The position numbers and the translations under genes were made by a program. The notes under the pieces are model-generated. The model did not search any database, was not told where the DNA came from, and saw only the letters and a program-made list of their open reading frames with translations. DNA of 64,000 bases from Burkholderiales bacterium (GTDB taxonomy: Bacteria; Pseudomonadota; Gammaproteobacteria; Burkholderiales; Burkholderiaceae_F), in contig JADJWR010000003.1 of assembly GCA_016716275.1 (NCBI GenBank), positions 930,001 to 994,000 on the forward strand. Reading direction: 5' to 3'. Positions within the stretch are counted from its first letter, which is position 1; each line of letters begins with the position of its first letter. This document shows positions 56,440 to 64,000 of this stretch, piece after piece.

Positions 56440-57041
56440 CAACGCACCTCCTGCATCGGCACCGCGCCCGAGGTGCGCACGTAGGGAATCGAGCTCGGCA
56501 TGACCGTCGGCGCGGCAAGCTCGCGGTGGGCGGCCAGGTAGCGCTCGAGTTGCGGCGAGCGCTTGATCGGCGGCCCATCTGGCTTCGCCGCGACGGGGGC
56601 CGCCGACGGCTGCACCGTGACGACCGCCAACTCCGACGACGGCTGCTGCCGCTGCGGCAGGCCGACGGCGAGCAGGACGGCGGCAGCGACGGCAGCGCCT
56701 GCCCCGGGAAGCAGCCAGCGACGCACCGCCGGGCGCGCAGGCAACGCCGCCGGCGCCAGCACGGTCGGCTCGCGATCGAGCGCGGCGGAGACGCGCGCGA
56801 CGAATCCGTCCGAGTGGAACGACGCCACCTCCGATGAGCGCAGCGCATCGCCGACGCAGCTCAGCATGGCCCAGGTGCGGCAGGCTGCCTCGTCGCGGCG
56901 CAGGCGCTCGACCAGCGCGCCGCATCCCTCCGCGTCGAGCTCGCCATCGAGCAGCGCCGACAGGCGCTGCGCGCAATCGTCGGTGCCGTCGGGCGGCTGG
57001 CTCGCCGCGGTCCTGTCGCGGTTGTCTCTGTCCTGTTTCAT
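56439..57041 (-). CDS. rseA: Anti-sigma-E factor RseA (MucA)
   Basis: RseA holds sigma-E inactive at the inner membrane until envelope stress triggers its proteolysis. The 200-residue product has an N-terminal cytoplasmic sigma-binding domain (AQRLSALLDGELD, then CRTWAMLSCVGDALRS). One membrane helix lies at about residues 108-127 (WLLPGAGAAVAAAVLLAVGL), and a short periplasmic tail ends near PYVRTSGAVPM. The order rpoE-rseA-rseB confirms the call. It starts 8 bp after the rpoE stop. Confidence 0.92.
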   Translation of the reverse strand: MKQDRDNRDRTAASQPPDGTDDCAQRLSALLDGELDAEGCGALVERLRRDEAACRTWAMLSCVGDALRSSEVASFHSDGFVARVSAALDREPTVLAPAALPARPAVRRWLLPGAGAAVAAAVLLAVGLPQRQQPSSELAVVTVQPSAAPVAAKPDGPPIKRSPQLERYLAAHRELAAPTVMPSSIPYVRTSGAVPMQEVR

Positions 57042-57049
57042 CTGCTACC

Positions 57050-57649
57050 TCACCAACGCCGGTCCTTCTTGGTGTCCAGGACCGGCCGCAATTCCTCGGC
57101 CACCGCTTCGCGTGCCCGGAAGATGCGCGAGCGGACGGTGCCGATCGGGCAGTTCATCGATGCCGCGATCTCGTCGTAGCTCAGTCCCTCGAGCTCGCGC
57201 AGCACGATCGCGGTGCGCAGCTCTTCCGGCAGCCGCTCGATCGCCCGGTTGACCGCCTCGGCCACCTGCTTCGACAGCAGCATCCGGTCGGGCGTGTCCT
57301 CGGTGCGCAGCGCATCGCCGTCGTCGAAGTTCTCGGCATCGTCGATCTCGGTCTCGGTCTGCGTCGGCGCCCGGCGACCCTGCGCCACCAGGTAATTCTT
57401 CGCCGTGTTGATCGCGATGCGGTACAGCCATGTGTAAAAAGCGCTTTCGCCCCGAAAGTTCGGCAATGCCCGATACGCCTTGATGAACGCTTCCTGGGCG
57501 ACGTCCTCGATCTCGGCATGGTCACGGATGAGCCGGGAAAGCAGCCGGAAGAGCTTGCGCTGATACTTCGCCACCAGCAGGTCGAACGCCCGCTTGTCGC
57601 CACGCTGCACGCGCTCGACCAGTTGCCAGTCGGCGTCGCGCTCGCTCAT
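57050..57649 (-). CDS. rpoE: RNA polymerase sigma-E factor RpoE (AlgU)
   Basis: This ECF sigma factor directs transcription of envelope-stress genes. The 199-residue product has sigma region 2 (FDLLVAKYQRKLFRLLSRLIRD, with DVAQEAFIKAYRAL and FYTWLYRIAINTAKNYL) and region 4 (LPEELRTAIVLRELEGLSYDEIAASMNCPIGTVRSRIFRARE). The wording closely follows RpoE/AlgU. It leads the rpoE-rseA-rseB-mucD operon. A sigma-E type promoter lies 40-66 bp upstream (57689-57715), so autoregulation is likely. Confidence 0.97.
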   Translation of the reverse strand: MSERDADWQLVERVQRGDKRAFDLLVAKYQRKLFRLLSRLIRDHAEIEDVAQEAFIKAYRALPNFRGESAFYTWLYRIAINTAKNYLVAQGRRAPTQTETEIDDAENFDDGDALRTEDTPDRMLLSKQVAEAVNRAIERLPEELRTAIVLRELEGLSYDEIAASMNCPIGTVRSRIFRAREAVAEELRPVLDTKKDRRW

Positions 57650-57688
57650 CGGCCGGCCTGCTTACGCGCCGCCGCGCAACACGCCTGC

Positions 57689-57715
57689 TCAGACCAGAAC
57701 CCGTTCATTTAGTTC
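57689..57715 (-). promoter_or_regulatory. Sigma-E promoter upstream of rpoE
   Basis: On the minus strand, GAACTA (57715-57710) and TCTGA (57693-57689) are separated by exactly 16 bp. The sigma-E consensus is GGAACTT, 16-17 bp, then TCTGA, so the spacing and -10 match and the -35 matches 5 of 6 core bases. It overlaps the 3' end of the preceding gene and reads into rpoE, as expected for autoregulation. Confidence 0.6.
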
Positions 57716-58146
57716 GCAATCCCGAGGAGGCCTGTGTGCCATCGGCCGGCGGGCGGTGCTGCCACCGGCAGGCGACCGACAGGCGGCGCCAGTGGTCGGG
57801 CGACAGCGAGTCCGGCCAGACCCCGATCAGCCCGCCGGCAGTCTCGAGACAGATGAAGTGCCGGCCGGCGTAGCGGACGGCCGCCGTCTCGGCGGACTCG
57901 CCCGGGCCGCTGCGGATCGCACCGTCGGCACCGACCGCCAGTGTCCGGGCAGCGGCTTGCCGTGGCCGAAAGGCGAGCGCCGACGCACCGATCGCCGCCA
58001 GCGCAGCCAGCAGCCGCGGCATCGTCGGCAGCCGCACGCTGGCCCAGATGGTCGCGACGAGCGCCGCCCCGGTGAGCAGCCTGGCGGCCGCGAACAGCCG
58101 CCCCGCGCGGCGCGAGGCAACGAGATCGACGCAGAACGCAGTGACT

Positions 58147-58154
<8 letters not shown>
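57705..58154 (-). CDS. YgfX-like small membrane protein
   Basis: The 149-residue product has a basic N-terminus and two adjacent hydrophobic stretches (about residues 19-38 and 44-62), then a soluble tail. The tail ends with WPDSLSPDHWRRLSVACRW, which resembles the YgfX/CptA family, where this segment reads like a signature. Some YgfX members have been proposed as cytoskeleton-targeting toxins paired with SdhE-like proteins; no SdhE-like gene is next to it here. Its ATG lies inside the end of fabF (8-bp overlap), so it is translated with fabF. Moderate confidence in the family. Confidence 0.6.
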
Positions 58155-59382
<1,228 letters not shown>

Positions 59383-59421
59383 GAGGCTATGGGGGACCTG
59401 GGCGGGCGCAGCCGCCGCGCA

Positions 59422-59664
59422 TCAGGCCTTCTTCAGATGGGTGGTGACGTACTCGATAGCCTGCTGGACGGTGCGGATCTTCTCGGCCTCCTCGTCCGGG
59501 ATCTCGCACTCGAACTCGTCCTCCAGCGCCATCACCAGCTCGACAGTGTCGAGAGAGTCGGCACCGAGGTCCTCGACGAAGGCGGATTCGTTCTTGATGT
59601 CCGCCTCGTTCACGCCCAGTTGCTCGGCGACGATCTTCTTGACCCGCTGTTCGATGTTTTCCAT
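59422..59664 (-). CDS. acpP: Acyl carrier protein AcpP
   Basis: AcpP carries growing acyl chains on a phosphopantetheine arm. The 80-residue acidic product has the attachment serine S37 in EDLGADSLDTVELVM. The rest matches bacterial ACP almost throughout. GGAGGG lies upstream of the ATG. A long inverted repeat (59685-59729) lies in the 109-bp gap from fabG and may mark its own promoter or leader region. Confidence 0.98.
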   Translation of the reverse strand: MENIEQRVKKIVAEQLGVNEADIKNESAFVEDLGADSLDTVELVMALEDEFECEIPDEEAEKIRTVQQAIEYVTTHLKKA

Positions 59665-59684
59665 TCGTCCCTCCTCGAAACTAC

Positions 59685-59729
59685 TTGGGCTCCCGCCAGC
59701 CTCGATAAGCGGCCGGACGGCGAGCCCAA
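59685..59729 (-). repeat. Inverted repeat in the acpP leader
   Basis: TTGGGCTC (59685-59692) is the exact reverse complement of GAGCCCAA (59722-59729). Three inner G-C pairs can extend the stem and the loop is about 20-29 nt. It lies 20 bp upstream of the acpP ATG, between fabG and acpP. It could be an mRNA hairpin; it has no T-tract, so a terminator is unlikely. Confidence 0.4.
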
Positions 59730-59773
59730 AACCACGAAAAGTCTAGCAGAGCAACCTTGCCGGTCCCGCCGGC

Positions 59774-60544
59774 TCAGCCCATGTACATGCCGCCGTTGAC
59801 GTGCAGCGTGCTGCCGCTGACGTAGGCGCCGGCCGGCGACGCAAGATAGACCACCGCCGCCGCCACGTCCTGCACGGCGCCGAGGCGGCCGAGCGGAATC
59901 TGCGCGAGCAGCGCCTGCGTCTGCGCCTCGCCGAGCGCCCGCGTCATGTCGGTGTCGATGAAACCCGGAGCAACGCAGTTCACCGTAATGCTCCGGCTGC
60001 CGATCTCACGCGCCAGCGCTCGCGTCATGCCGGCGACCCCGGCCTTGGCGGCCGCGTAGTTCGCCTGGCCCGCGTTGCCGCTTTCGCCGACCACCGAGGT
60101 GATGTTGATGATGCGGCCATGGCGGGCCTTCATCATGCCGCGCAGCACGCCGCGCGACAGCCGGAAGACCGCCGACAGGTTGGTCGCCAGCACGGCGTCC
60201 CAGTCCTCGTCCTTCATCCGCATCGCCAGGCCGTCACGGGTGATGCCGGCGTTGTTGACGAGGATCGACAGCTTGCCGTGGGCCTTGCCGACCTGCTCGA
60301 TCACCGCCTCGCAGCGCGCCGCGTCGGCGACGTCGAGCACCAGGCCCTCGCCCGCCAGGCCCGCCTCGCGCAGCCGCTGGCCGATCGCCGCGGCCCCTGC
60401 CTCGCTGGTCGCCGTGCCGACGACCACCGCACCGGCGCAGGCCAGCGCCTCGGCAATCGCCGCGCCGATACCCCGCGAGGCGCCCGTCACCAGCGCCACC
60501 TCGCCCGCCAGTGAATCGCCTGCAAATACGCTCATCGGCTTCAT
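59774..60544 (-). CDS. fabG: 3-oxoacyl-ACP reductase FabG
   Basis: FabG reduces 3-oxoacyl-ACP to 3-hydroxyacyl-ACP with NADPH. The 256-residue SDR product has VTGASRGIG for cofactor binding, NNAGITRDGLAMRM, and the catalytic serine and tyrosine/lysine in INITSVVGESGNAGQANYAAAKAG. The C-terminus GSTLHVNGGMYM is typical of FabG. The ATG at 60544 (MKPMSVF) lies 2 bp before the fabD stop; ATG 60535 is an alternative three codons in. Confidence 0.96.
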   Translation of the reverse strand: MKPMSVFAGDSLAGEVALVTGASRGIGAAIAEALACAGAVVVGTATSEAGAAAIGQRLREAGLAGEGLVLDVADAARCEAVIEQVGKAHGKLSILVNNAGITRDGLAMRMKDEDWDAVLATNLSAVFRLSRGVLRGMMKARHGRIINITSVVGESGNAGQANYAAAKAGVAGMTRALAREIGSRSITVNCVAPGFIDTDMTRALGEAQTQALLAQIPLGRLGAVQDVAAAVVYLASPAGAYVSGSTLHVNGGMYMG

Positions 60545-60546
60545 CG

Positions 60547-61479
60547 TCACCCCCGCAGGCGCGCCAGCGCCTCGTCGATCGTTGCCGGGTCGGTCAGCGC
60601 CAAGCTCTCGAGGTCCGGCGCGATGCGTCTGGTCAGCCCTGCCAATACCCGGCCGGGACCGCACTCGACCACATGGGTCACGCCCTCGGCCGCCATCCGG
60701 CGGATGATCTCGGCCCAGCGAACCGGGCCGGCGGCCTGGCGCGCCAGCGCGTCGCGGATCCGGTCCGGCTCGGACTCGGTCGCCACGTCGATGTTGTTGA
60801 TCACGGCAACCTGCGGGCTGCCGATCGGTTCGCCGCGCAGCCGCTCGCGCAGGCGCTGCGCCGCCGGCGCCAGCAGCGAGCAGTGAAACGGCGCCGACAC
60901 CGGCAGCGGCAGCGCCCGCTTGGCGCCGCGCCGCTTCGCCGCCTCGCACGCCCGGCCGACGGCGGCCGCGTGACCGGCGATCACGACCTGCGACGGCGCG
61001 TTGAAGTTCACTGCCTCGACCACTTCGCCCTGCGCCGCCTCGGCGCAGGCCTGCGCCACCTGCTCGTCGCTCAGGCCGAGGATGGCGGCCATGCCGCCGC
61101 TGCCCGCCGGCACCGCTTCCTGCATCGCCTGCGCGCGAAAGCGCACCAGCTTCAGTGCGGCCTCGAGCGGAACCGCCTGCGCCGCCGTCAGCGCCGTGTA
61201 CTCGCCGAGGCTGTGGCCCGCCATCACGGCCGGCGTGACCCCGCCCGCCGCCAGCCAGGCCCGATAGATGGCGACACCGGCGGCAAGCATCGCCGGCTGG
61301 GTGTTGACGGTCAGGTTCAGCTGCTCGGCCGGCCCGCCGGCGATCAGCGCGCCCAGGTCCTCGCCGAGCGCCGCGCCGGCGCTGGCCAGCACGTCGCGCA
61401 CCGCCGGCTGGTCGGCAAACGTGTCGAGCATGCCGACCGACTGCGATCCCTGGCCGGGAAATACGAAGGCGATCTTCAT
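60547..61479 (-). CDS. fabD: Malonyl-CoA:ACP transacylase FabD
   Basis: FabD transfers malonyl from CoA to ACP. The 310-residue product begins KIAFVFPGQGSQSVGML and has the nucleophile serine in GHSLGEYTAL. An active-site arginine lies in VRFRAQAMQEAVP and the histidine in VSAPFHCSLL. Length and motif order are normal. It lies 18 bp after fabH in the fab operon. Confidence 0.96.
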   Translation of the reverse strand: MKIAFVFPGQGSQSVGMLDTFADQPAVRDVLASAGAALGEDLGALIAGGPAEQLNLTVNTQPAMLAAGVAIYRAWLAAGGVTPAVMAGHSLGEYTALTAAQAVPLEAALKLVRFRAQAMQEAVPAGSGGMAAILGLSDEQVAQACAEAAQGEVVEAVNFNAPSQVVIAGHAAAVGRACEAAKRRGAKRALPLPVSAPFHCSLLAPAAQRLRERLRGEPIGSPQVAVINNIDVATESEPDRIRDALARQAAGPVRWAEIIRRMAAEGVTHVVECGPGRVLAGLTRRIAPDLESLALTDPATIDEALARLRG

Positions 61480-61497
61480 CGTCTGTGCTTTCGTTGT

Positions 61498-62478
61498 TCA
61501 GAATCGAAGCAGCACCGAACCCCAGGTGAAGCCGCCGCCGACACCCTGCAGCAGCACGTGCTGCCCGGCTCGCACGCGGCCGTCGCGAACCGCCAGGTCG
61601 AGGGCCAGCGGCACCGAGGCAGCGGAGGTATTGCCGTGCTGGCCGACGGTGACGATCACCTTGCTTTCGGCAAGCCCGAGCCGGCGCGCGGTGGCGCTCA
61701 GGATGCGCACGTTGGCCTGGTGCGGAACCAGCCAGTCGACCGCCTCCACGCCGAGCTCGGCGTCGGCGAGCACTTCGCGCGCCGAGGCATCGAGGACGTT
61801 GACGGCGAGCCTGAACACCGCCTGCCCGTCCATGCGCAGAAAGGGATCGCCGTGCACCGCCCCTTGCGCGAGGCGGCCGGCCGTGCACAGGATGCGCGCC
61901 TGGGTGCCATCGGCATGCAGCCGCGCCGCCAGGATGCCGGGCTGCTCGCTTGCCTCCAGCACGACGGCGCCGGCGCCATCGCCGAACAGCACGCAGGTAG
62001 TGCGGTCGTTCCAGTCGAGGATGCGCGAGAAGATCTCGGCGCCGACCACCAGTGCGCGCCGGTACACACCGGTGCGGATCATCGCGTCGGCCACCGCCAG
62101 CCCGTAGACGAAGCCGCTGCACACCGCCTGCACGTCGAAGGCCGCCGCGCCGGCAGCGCCGAGATCGGCCTGCACCAGGCAGGCCGTGCTCGGGAAGATC
62201 TGGTCGGGCGTCGAGGTGGCGAGCACGATCAGGTCGAGCGCCGCCGGCTCGAGGCCCGCCGCCTGCAGCGCGGCGCGGGCGGCCTGCGCGCCGAGCGCGG
62301 TGGTGCTCAGCGAGGCATCGGCGATGTAGCGCTGCCGGATGCCGGTACGGGCGACGATCCACTCGTCGGAAGTCTCGATGCCGCGCGCCGCCAGCTGCCG
62401 CGCCAGCTCGTCGTTCGACACCGCCCGCCCGGGCAGCGCCGCGCCGGTGCCGGTGATCCGTGACCAGGGGCGGGCCAT
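61498..62478 (-). CDS. fabH: Beta-ketoacyl-ACP synthase III FabH
   Basis: FabH starts fatty-acid synthesis by condensing acetyl-CoA with malonyl-ACP. The 326-residue product has the complete catalytic triad: C120 in QAVCSGFVYGL, the histidine in VPHQANVRI, and the asparagine in GQHGNTSAAS. DEWIVARTGIRQRY is a FabH hallmark. It lies 5 bp after plsX. Confidence 0.96.
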   Translation of the reverse strand: MARPWSRITGTGAALPGRAVSNDELARQLAARGIETSDEWIVARTGIRQRYIADASLSTTALGAQAARAALQAAGLEPAALDLIVLATSTPDQIFPSTACLVQADLGAAGAAAFDVQAVCSGFVYGLAVADAMIRTGVYRRALVVGAEIFSRILDWNDRTTCVLFGDGAGAVVLEASEQPGILAARLHADGTQARILCTAGRLAQGAVHGDPFLRMDGQAVFRLAVNVLDASAREVLADAELGVEAVDWLVPHQANVRILSATARRLGLAESKVIVTVGQHGNTSAASVPLALDLAVRDGRVRAGQHVLLQGVGGGFTWGSVLLRF

Positions 62479-62483
62479 CGCCT

Positions 62484-63530
62484 TCAGGCGGCGGCCGGCG
62501 AGCGCCGCTGCTCGCGCTCGAGCTGCTCGACGAAAGGCTGCATCGCCGCCACCGTCCGCTCGAGCAGGTGATGCCGGGCCGCCTCGTAGCCGACGGCGAT
62601 GGCGTTCTCGAATGCCAGCGCATCGGCTGCGCCGTGGCTCTTGATCACGATGCCGCGCAGGCCGAGCAGGCTGGCGCCGTTGTAGCGACGGTGGTCGAGG
62701 CGCCGGCGGAAGCGCTTCAGCACCGGGTAGGCGAGCACCGCCGCCACCTTGGCGAGCGGGCTGCGGGTGAACTCCTCGCGCACCATCGTGCCGAGCATCT
62801 GCGCCAGGCCCTCGGACGTCTTCAGCGCCACGTTGCCGACGAAGCCGTCGCAGACGATGACGTCGGTCGTCCCCTTGTAGATGTCGTCGCCCTCGACGTT
62901 GCCGTGGAAGTTCAGCGAACTGGCGCGCAGCAGCTCGCCGGCGCGCTTGACCACGTCGTTGCCCTTGATCACCTCTTCGCCGACGTTGAGCAGGCCGATG
63001 CTCGGCTGCTCCTTTTCCTGCACCGCGGCCACCAGCGCGGCGCCGAGGATGGCGAACTCGAACAGGTGCTCGGCGCTGCAGTCGACATTCGCGCCGAGGT
63101 CGAGCATCGTCGTGACGCCGCCCTTGATGTTGGGCAGCACGGTGGCGATCGCCGGCCGGTCGATGCCGTCGAGGGTCTTGAGCACGAAGCGCGAGATCGC
63201 CATCAGGGCGCCGGTGTTGCCGGCGCTCACGCAGGCGTCGGCCTTGCCTTCCTTGACCAGGTTGATGGCCAGCCGCATCGACGAGTTTCGCTTGCCGCGC
63301 AGGGCAACGGCCGGCGGGTCGTCCATCGCGACGACCTCGTCGGTGTGCAGGAGTTCGACGCGCGGCTTCAGTTCGCCCGCGGAGGCCAGCAGGGGCTCGA
63401 CCTCGCCACCCCGGCCCACCAGCAGCAGCCGGCTGTCGGCCTGCGCGCGCAGGAACGAAAGCGCCGCCGGCACGGTGACCGGCGGGCCGTGGTCCCCGCC
63501 CATGGCGTCGATGGCGATGCGAACGGTCAC
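62484..63530 (-). CDS. plsX: Phosphate acyltransferase PlsX
   Basis: PlsX makes acyl-phosphate from acyl-ACP, the first step of phospholipid synthesis through PlsY. The 348-residue product begins TVRIAIDAMGGDHGP, followed by SAGNTGALM, VLPNIKGGVTTMLDLGANVDC, and TDVIVCDGFVGNVALKTSEG, all PlsX signatures. The start is GTG at 63530. It lies between rpmF and fabH in the standard yceD-rpmF-plsX-fab order. Confidence 0.97.
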   Translation of the reverse strand: MTVRIAIDAMGGDHGPPVTVPAALSFLRAQADSRLLLVGRGGEVEPLLASAGELKPRVELLHTDEVVAMDDPPAVALRGKRNSSMRLAINLVKEGKADACVSAGNTGALMAISRFVLKTLDGIDRPAIATVLPNIKGGVTTMLDLGANVDCSAEHLFEFAILGAALVAAVQEKEQPSIGLLNVGEEVIKGNDVVKRAGELLRASSLNFHGNVEGDDIYKGTTDVIVCDGFVGNVALKTSEGLAQMLGTMVREEFTRSPLAKVAAVLAYPVLKRFRRRLDHRRYNGASLLGLRGIVIKSHGAADALAFENAIAVGYEAARHHLLERTVAAMQPFVEQLEREQRRSPAAA

Positions 63531-63590
63531 CGTTGGCCGCCAGCGGTCAGGCCCGAGCCGGCCGCGGCCTCACAGCCGCGACCACTCCGG

Positions 63591-63773
63591 CTACTCGTCG
63601 CTCTTGGTCGCGACGACTTTCTTGCCGCGGTAGAAGCCGTTGGGGCTCACGTGATGCCGGCGATGGACCTCGCCGGTGCCCGGCTCGATCGCCAGCGGCG
63701 GATTGGTGGCAAAGTCGTGCGCCCGGCGCATGTTGCGCTTCGACGCCGACCGCTTGTTCTGCTGCACTGCCAT
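63591..63773 (-). CDS. rpmF: 50S ribosomal protein L32
   Basis: The 60-residue basic product begins AVQQNKRSASKRNMRRAH, the standard L32 N-terminus, and continues with the conserved HHVSPNGFYRGKKV. It is a late-assembly protein of the large ribosomal subunit. It lacks zinc-binding cysteines, as in other proteobacterial L32. It lies 66 bp after the yceD stop. A possible promoter hexamer TACAAT (63814-63809 on the minus strand) and an inverted repeat lie upstream. Confidence 0.97.
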   Translation of the reverse strand: MAVQQNKRSASKRNMRRAHDFATNPPLAIEPGTGEVHRRHHVSPNGFYRGKKVVATKSDE

Positions 63774-63783
63774 GGCTGCCTCG

Positions 63784-63823
63784 CCAGTCGGAAGACAAAT
63801 AGCCGCGCATTGTAGCCGACTGG
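63784..63823 (-). repeat. Inverted repeat upstream of rpmF
   Basis: CCAGTCGG (63784-63791) is the exact reverse complement of CCGACTGG (63816-63823), separated by 24 nt. The loop holds a candidate -10, TACAAT on the minus strand (63809-63814), though no good -35 was found. It lies 10 bp upstream of the rpmF ATG and could be a leader hairpin or an operator. Confidence 0.4.
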
Positions 63824-63839
63824 ACTGCCGCGGCCGTCG

Positions 63840-64000
63840 TCAGCGCCGCGACTTCTTCAGTGCCGCAAGAGCCTCGAACGGGCGCCGCGTCTCGCCTGCC
63901 AATTTGTCGTCGACCTCCGCCGGCCCGGCGCATCGGTCGTGCCGCGGCGAAATCGGCAGGGCCAGGATCGCCTGATCCTCGAGCAGCGCCGCGAGATCGA
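63840..64000 (-). CDS. yceD: DUF177 (YceD) family protein, C-terminal part only
   Basis: Only the last 53 or so codons are inside the window. The visible part reads DLAALLEDQAILALPISPRH, a stretch with a lone cysteine (DRCAGPAEVDD), and a C-terminus RRPFEALAALKKSRR. This matches the DUF177/YceD C-terminal pattern. Members are linked to 23S rRNA accumulation, and the gene almost always precedes rpmF, as here. The start lies outside the window. Confidence 0.88.
   Translation of the reverse strand, partial: DLAALLEDQAILALPISPRHDRCAGPAEVDDKLAGETRRPFEALAALKKSRR

Noticed and set aside
54014..56848. A 944-codon minus-strand frame spanning rseB and mucD
   Set aside because: It carries the N-terminal half of mucD but reads rseB and the 3' part of mucD in the wrong frames. 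It exists only because GC-rich alternative frames lack stops and because of the mucD frameshift.

Overview
The window looks like a stretch of chromosome from a high-GC betaproteobacterium. Rhodocyclales or Burkholderiales seem most likely; this is inferred from gene order and protein style, not from a marker tree. The backbone consists of conserved housekeeping blocks, all close to their textbook order: smc-zipA-ligA; dapC-dapD-pilU-dapE-prmB; uvrC-pgsA-tRNA(Gly-Cys-Leu); lepA-lepB-DUF4845-rnc-era-recO-pdxJ-acpS-nagZ; rpoE-rseA-rseB-mucD; and yceD-rpmF-plsX-fabH-fabD-fabG-acpP-fabF. No phage, insertion sequence, CRISPR array, plasmid or replication-origin signal was seen.

Layout. 1-6166 (minus): ligA (cut by the window edge), zipA, smc. 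6289-17146 (plus): queF, lysine/DAP biosynthesis genes with a pilus retraction ATPase embedded, prmB, an ABC-F ATPase, then a coupled acyl-CoA set (racemase-like family III CoA-transferase, histidine phosphatase, ACAD10/11-type kinase). 17147-17450: a non-coding regulatory gap. 17451-29010 (plus): a compact glycan locus with UDP-xylose synthase, a GalE-like epimerase, a glycosidase-GT2-membrane fusion, an ABC exporter, three diverged copies of one glycosyltransferase-like family, a YdjC/ChbG deacetylase and a NodS-like methyltransferase. A membrane sulfatase/LTA-synthase-like enzyme converges on it (29073-31085). 31278-35986 (plus): a branched-chain amino-acid/carboxylate type ABC importer in the order livG-F-K-H-M, followed by a hotdog thioesterase. 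36531-39763 (minus): aldehyde dehydrogenase, exported SRPBCC protein, quinone oxidoreductase. Then a GST (plus), DUF1178, three tRNAs, pgsA and uvrC (minus), and efp plus a second CoA-transferase (plus). From 45886 to the end everything is on the minus strand: the lep operon, the sigma-E envelope-stress operon and the fatty-acid synthesis operon.

How the parts work together. The right third is a dense envelope and lipid module: fatty-acid initiation and elongation, sigma-E surveillance, signal peptidase, and cell-wall recycling by NagZ. The most novel-looking part is the 17.4-29.0 kb glycan locus. Its parts list (pentose nucleotide sugar, GT2 polymerase-like fusion, exporter, deacetylase, N-methyltransferase-like protein) would suit a small modified and exported oligosaccharide or glycolipid. 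The product is unknown to me.

Quality notes. mucD carries a one-base insertion just before its catalytic serine motif, either a real lesion or a sequence error. Several genes use GTG or TTG starts. Coordinates of short sites were counted by eye from the sequence.
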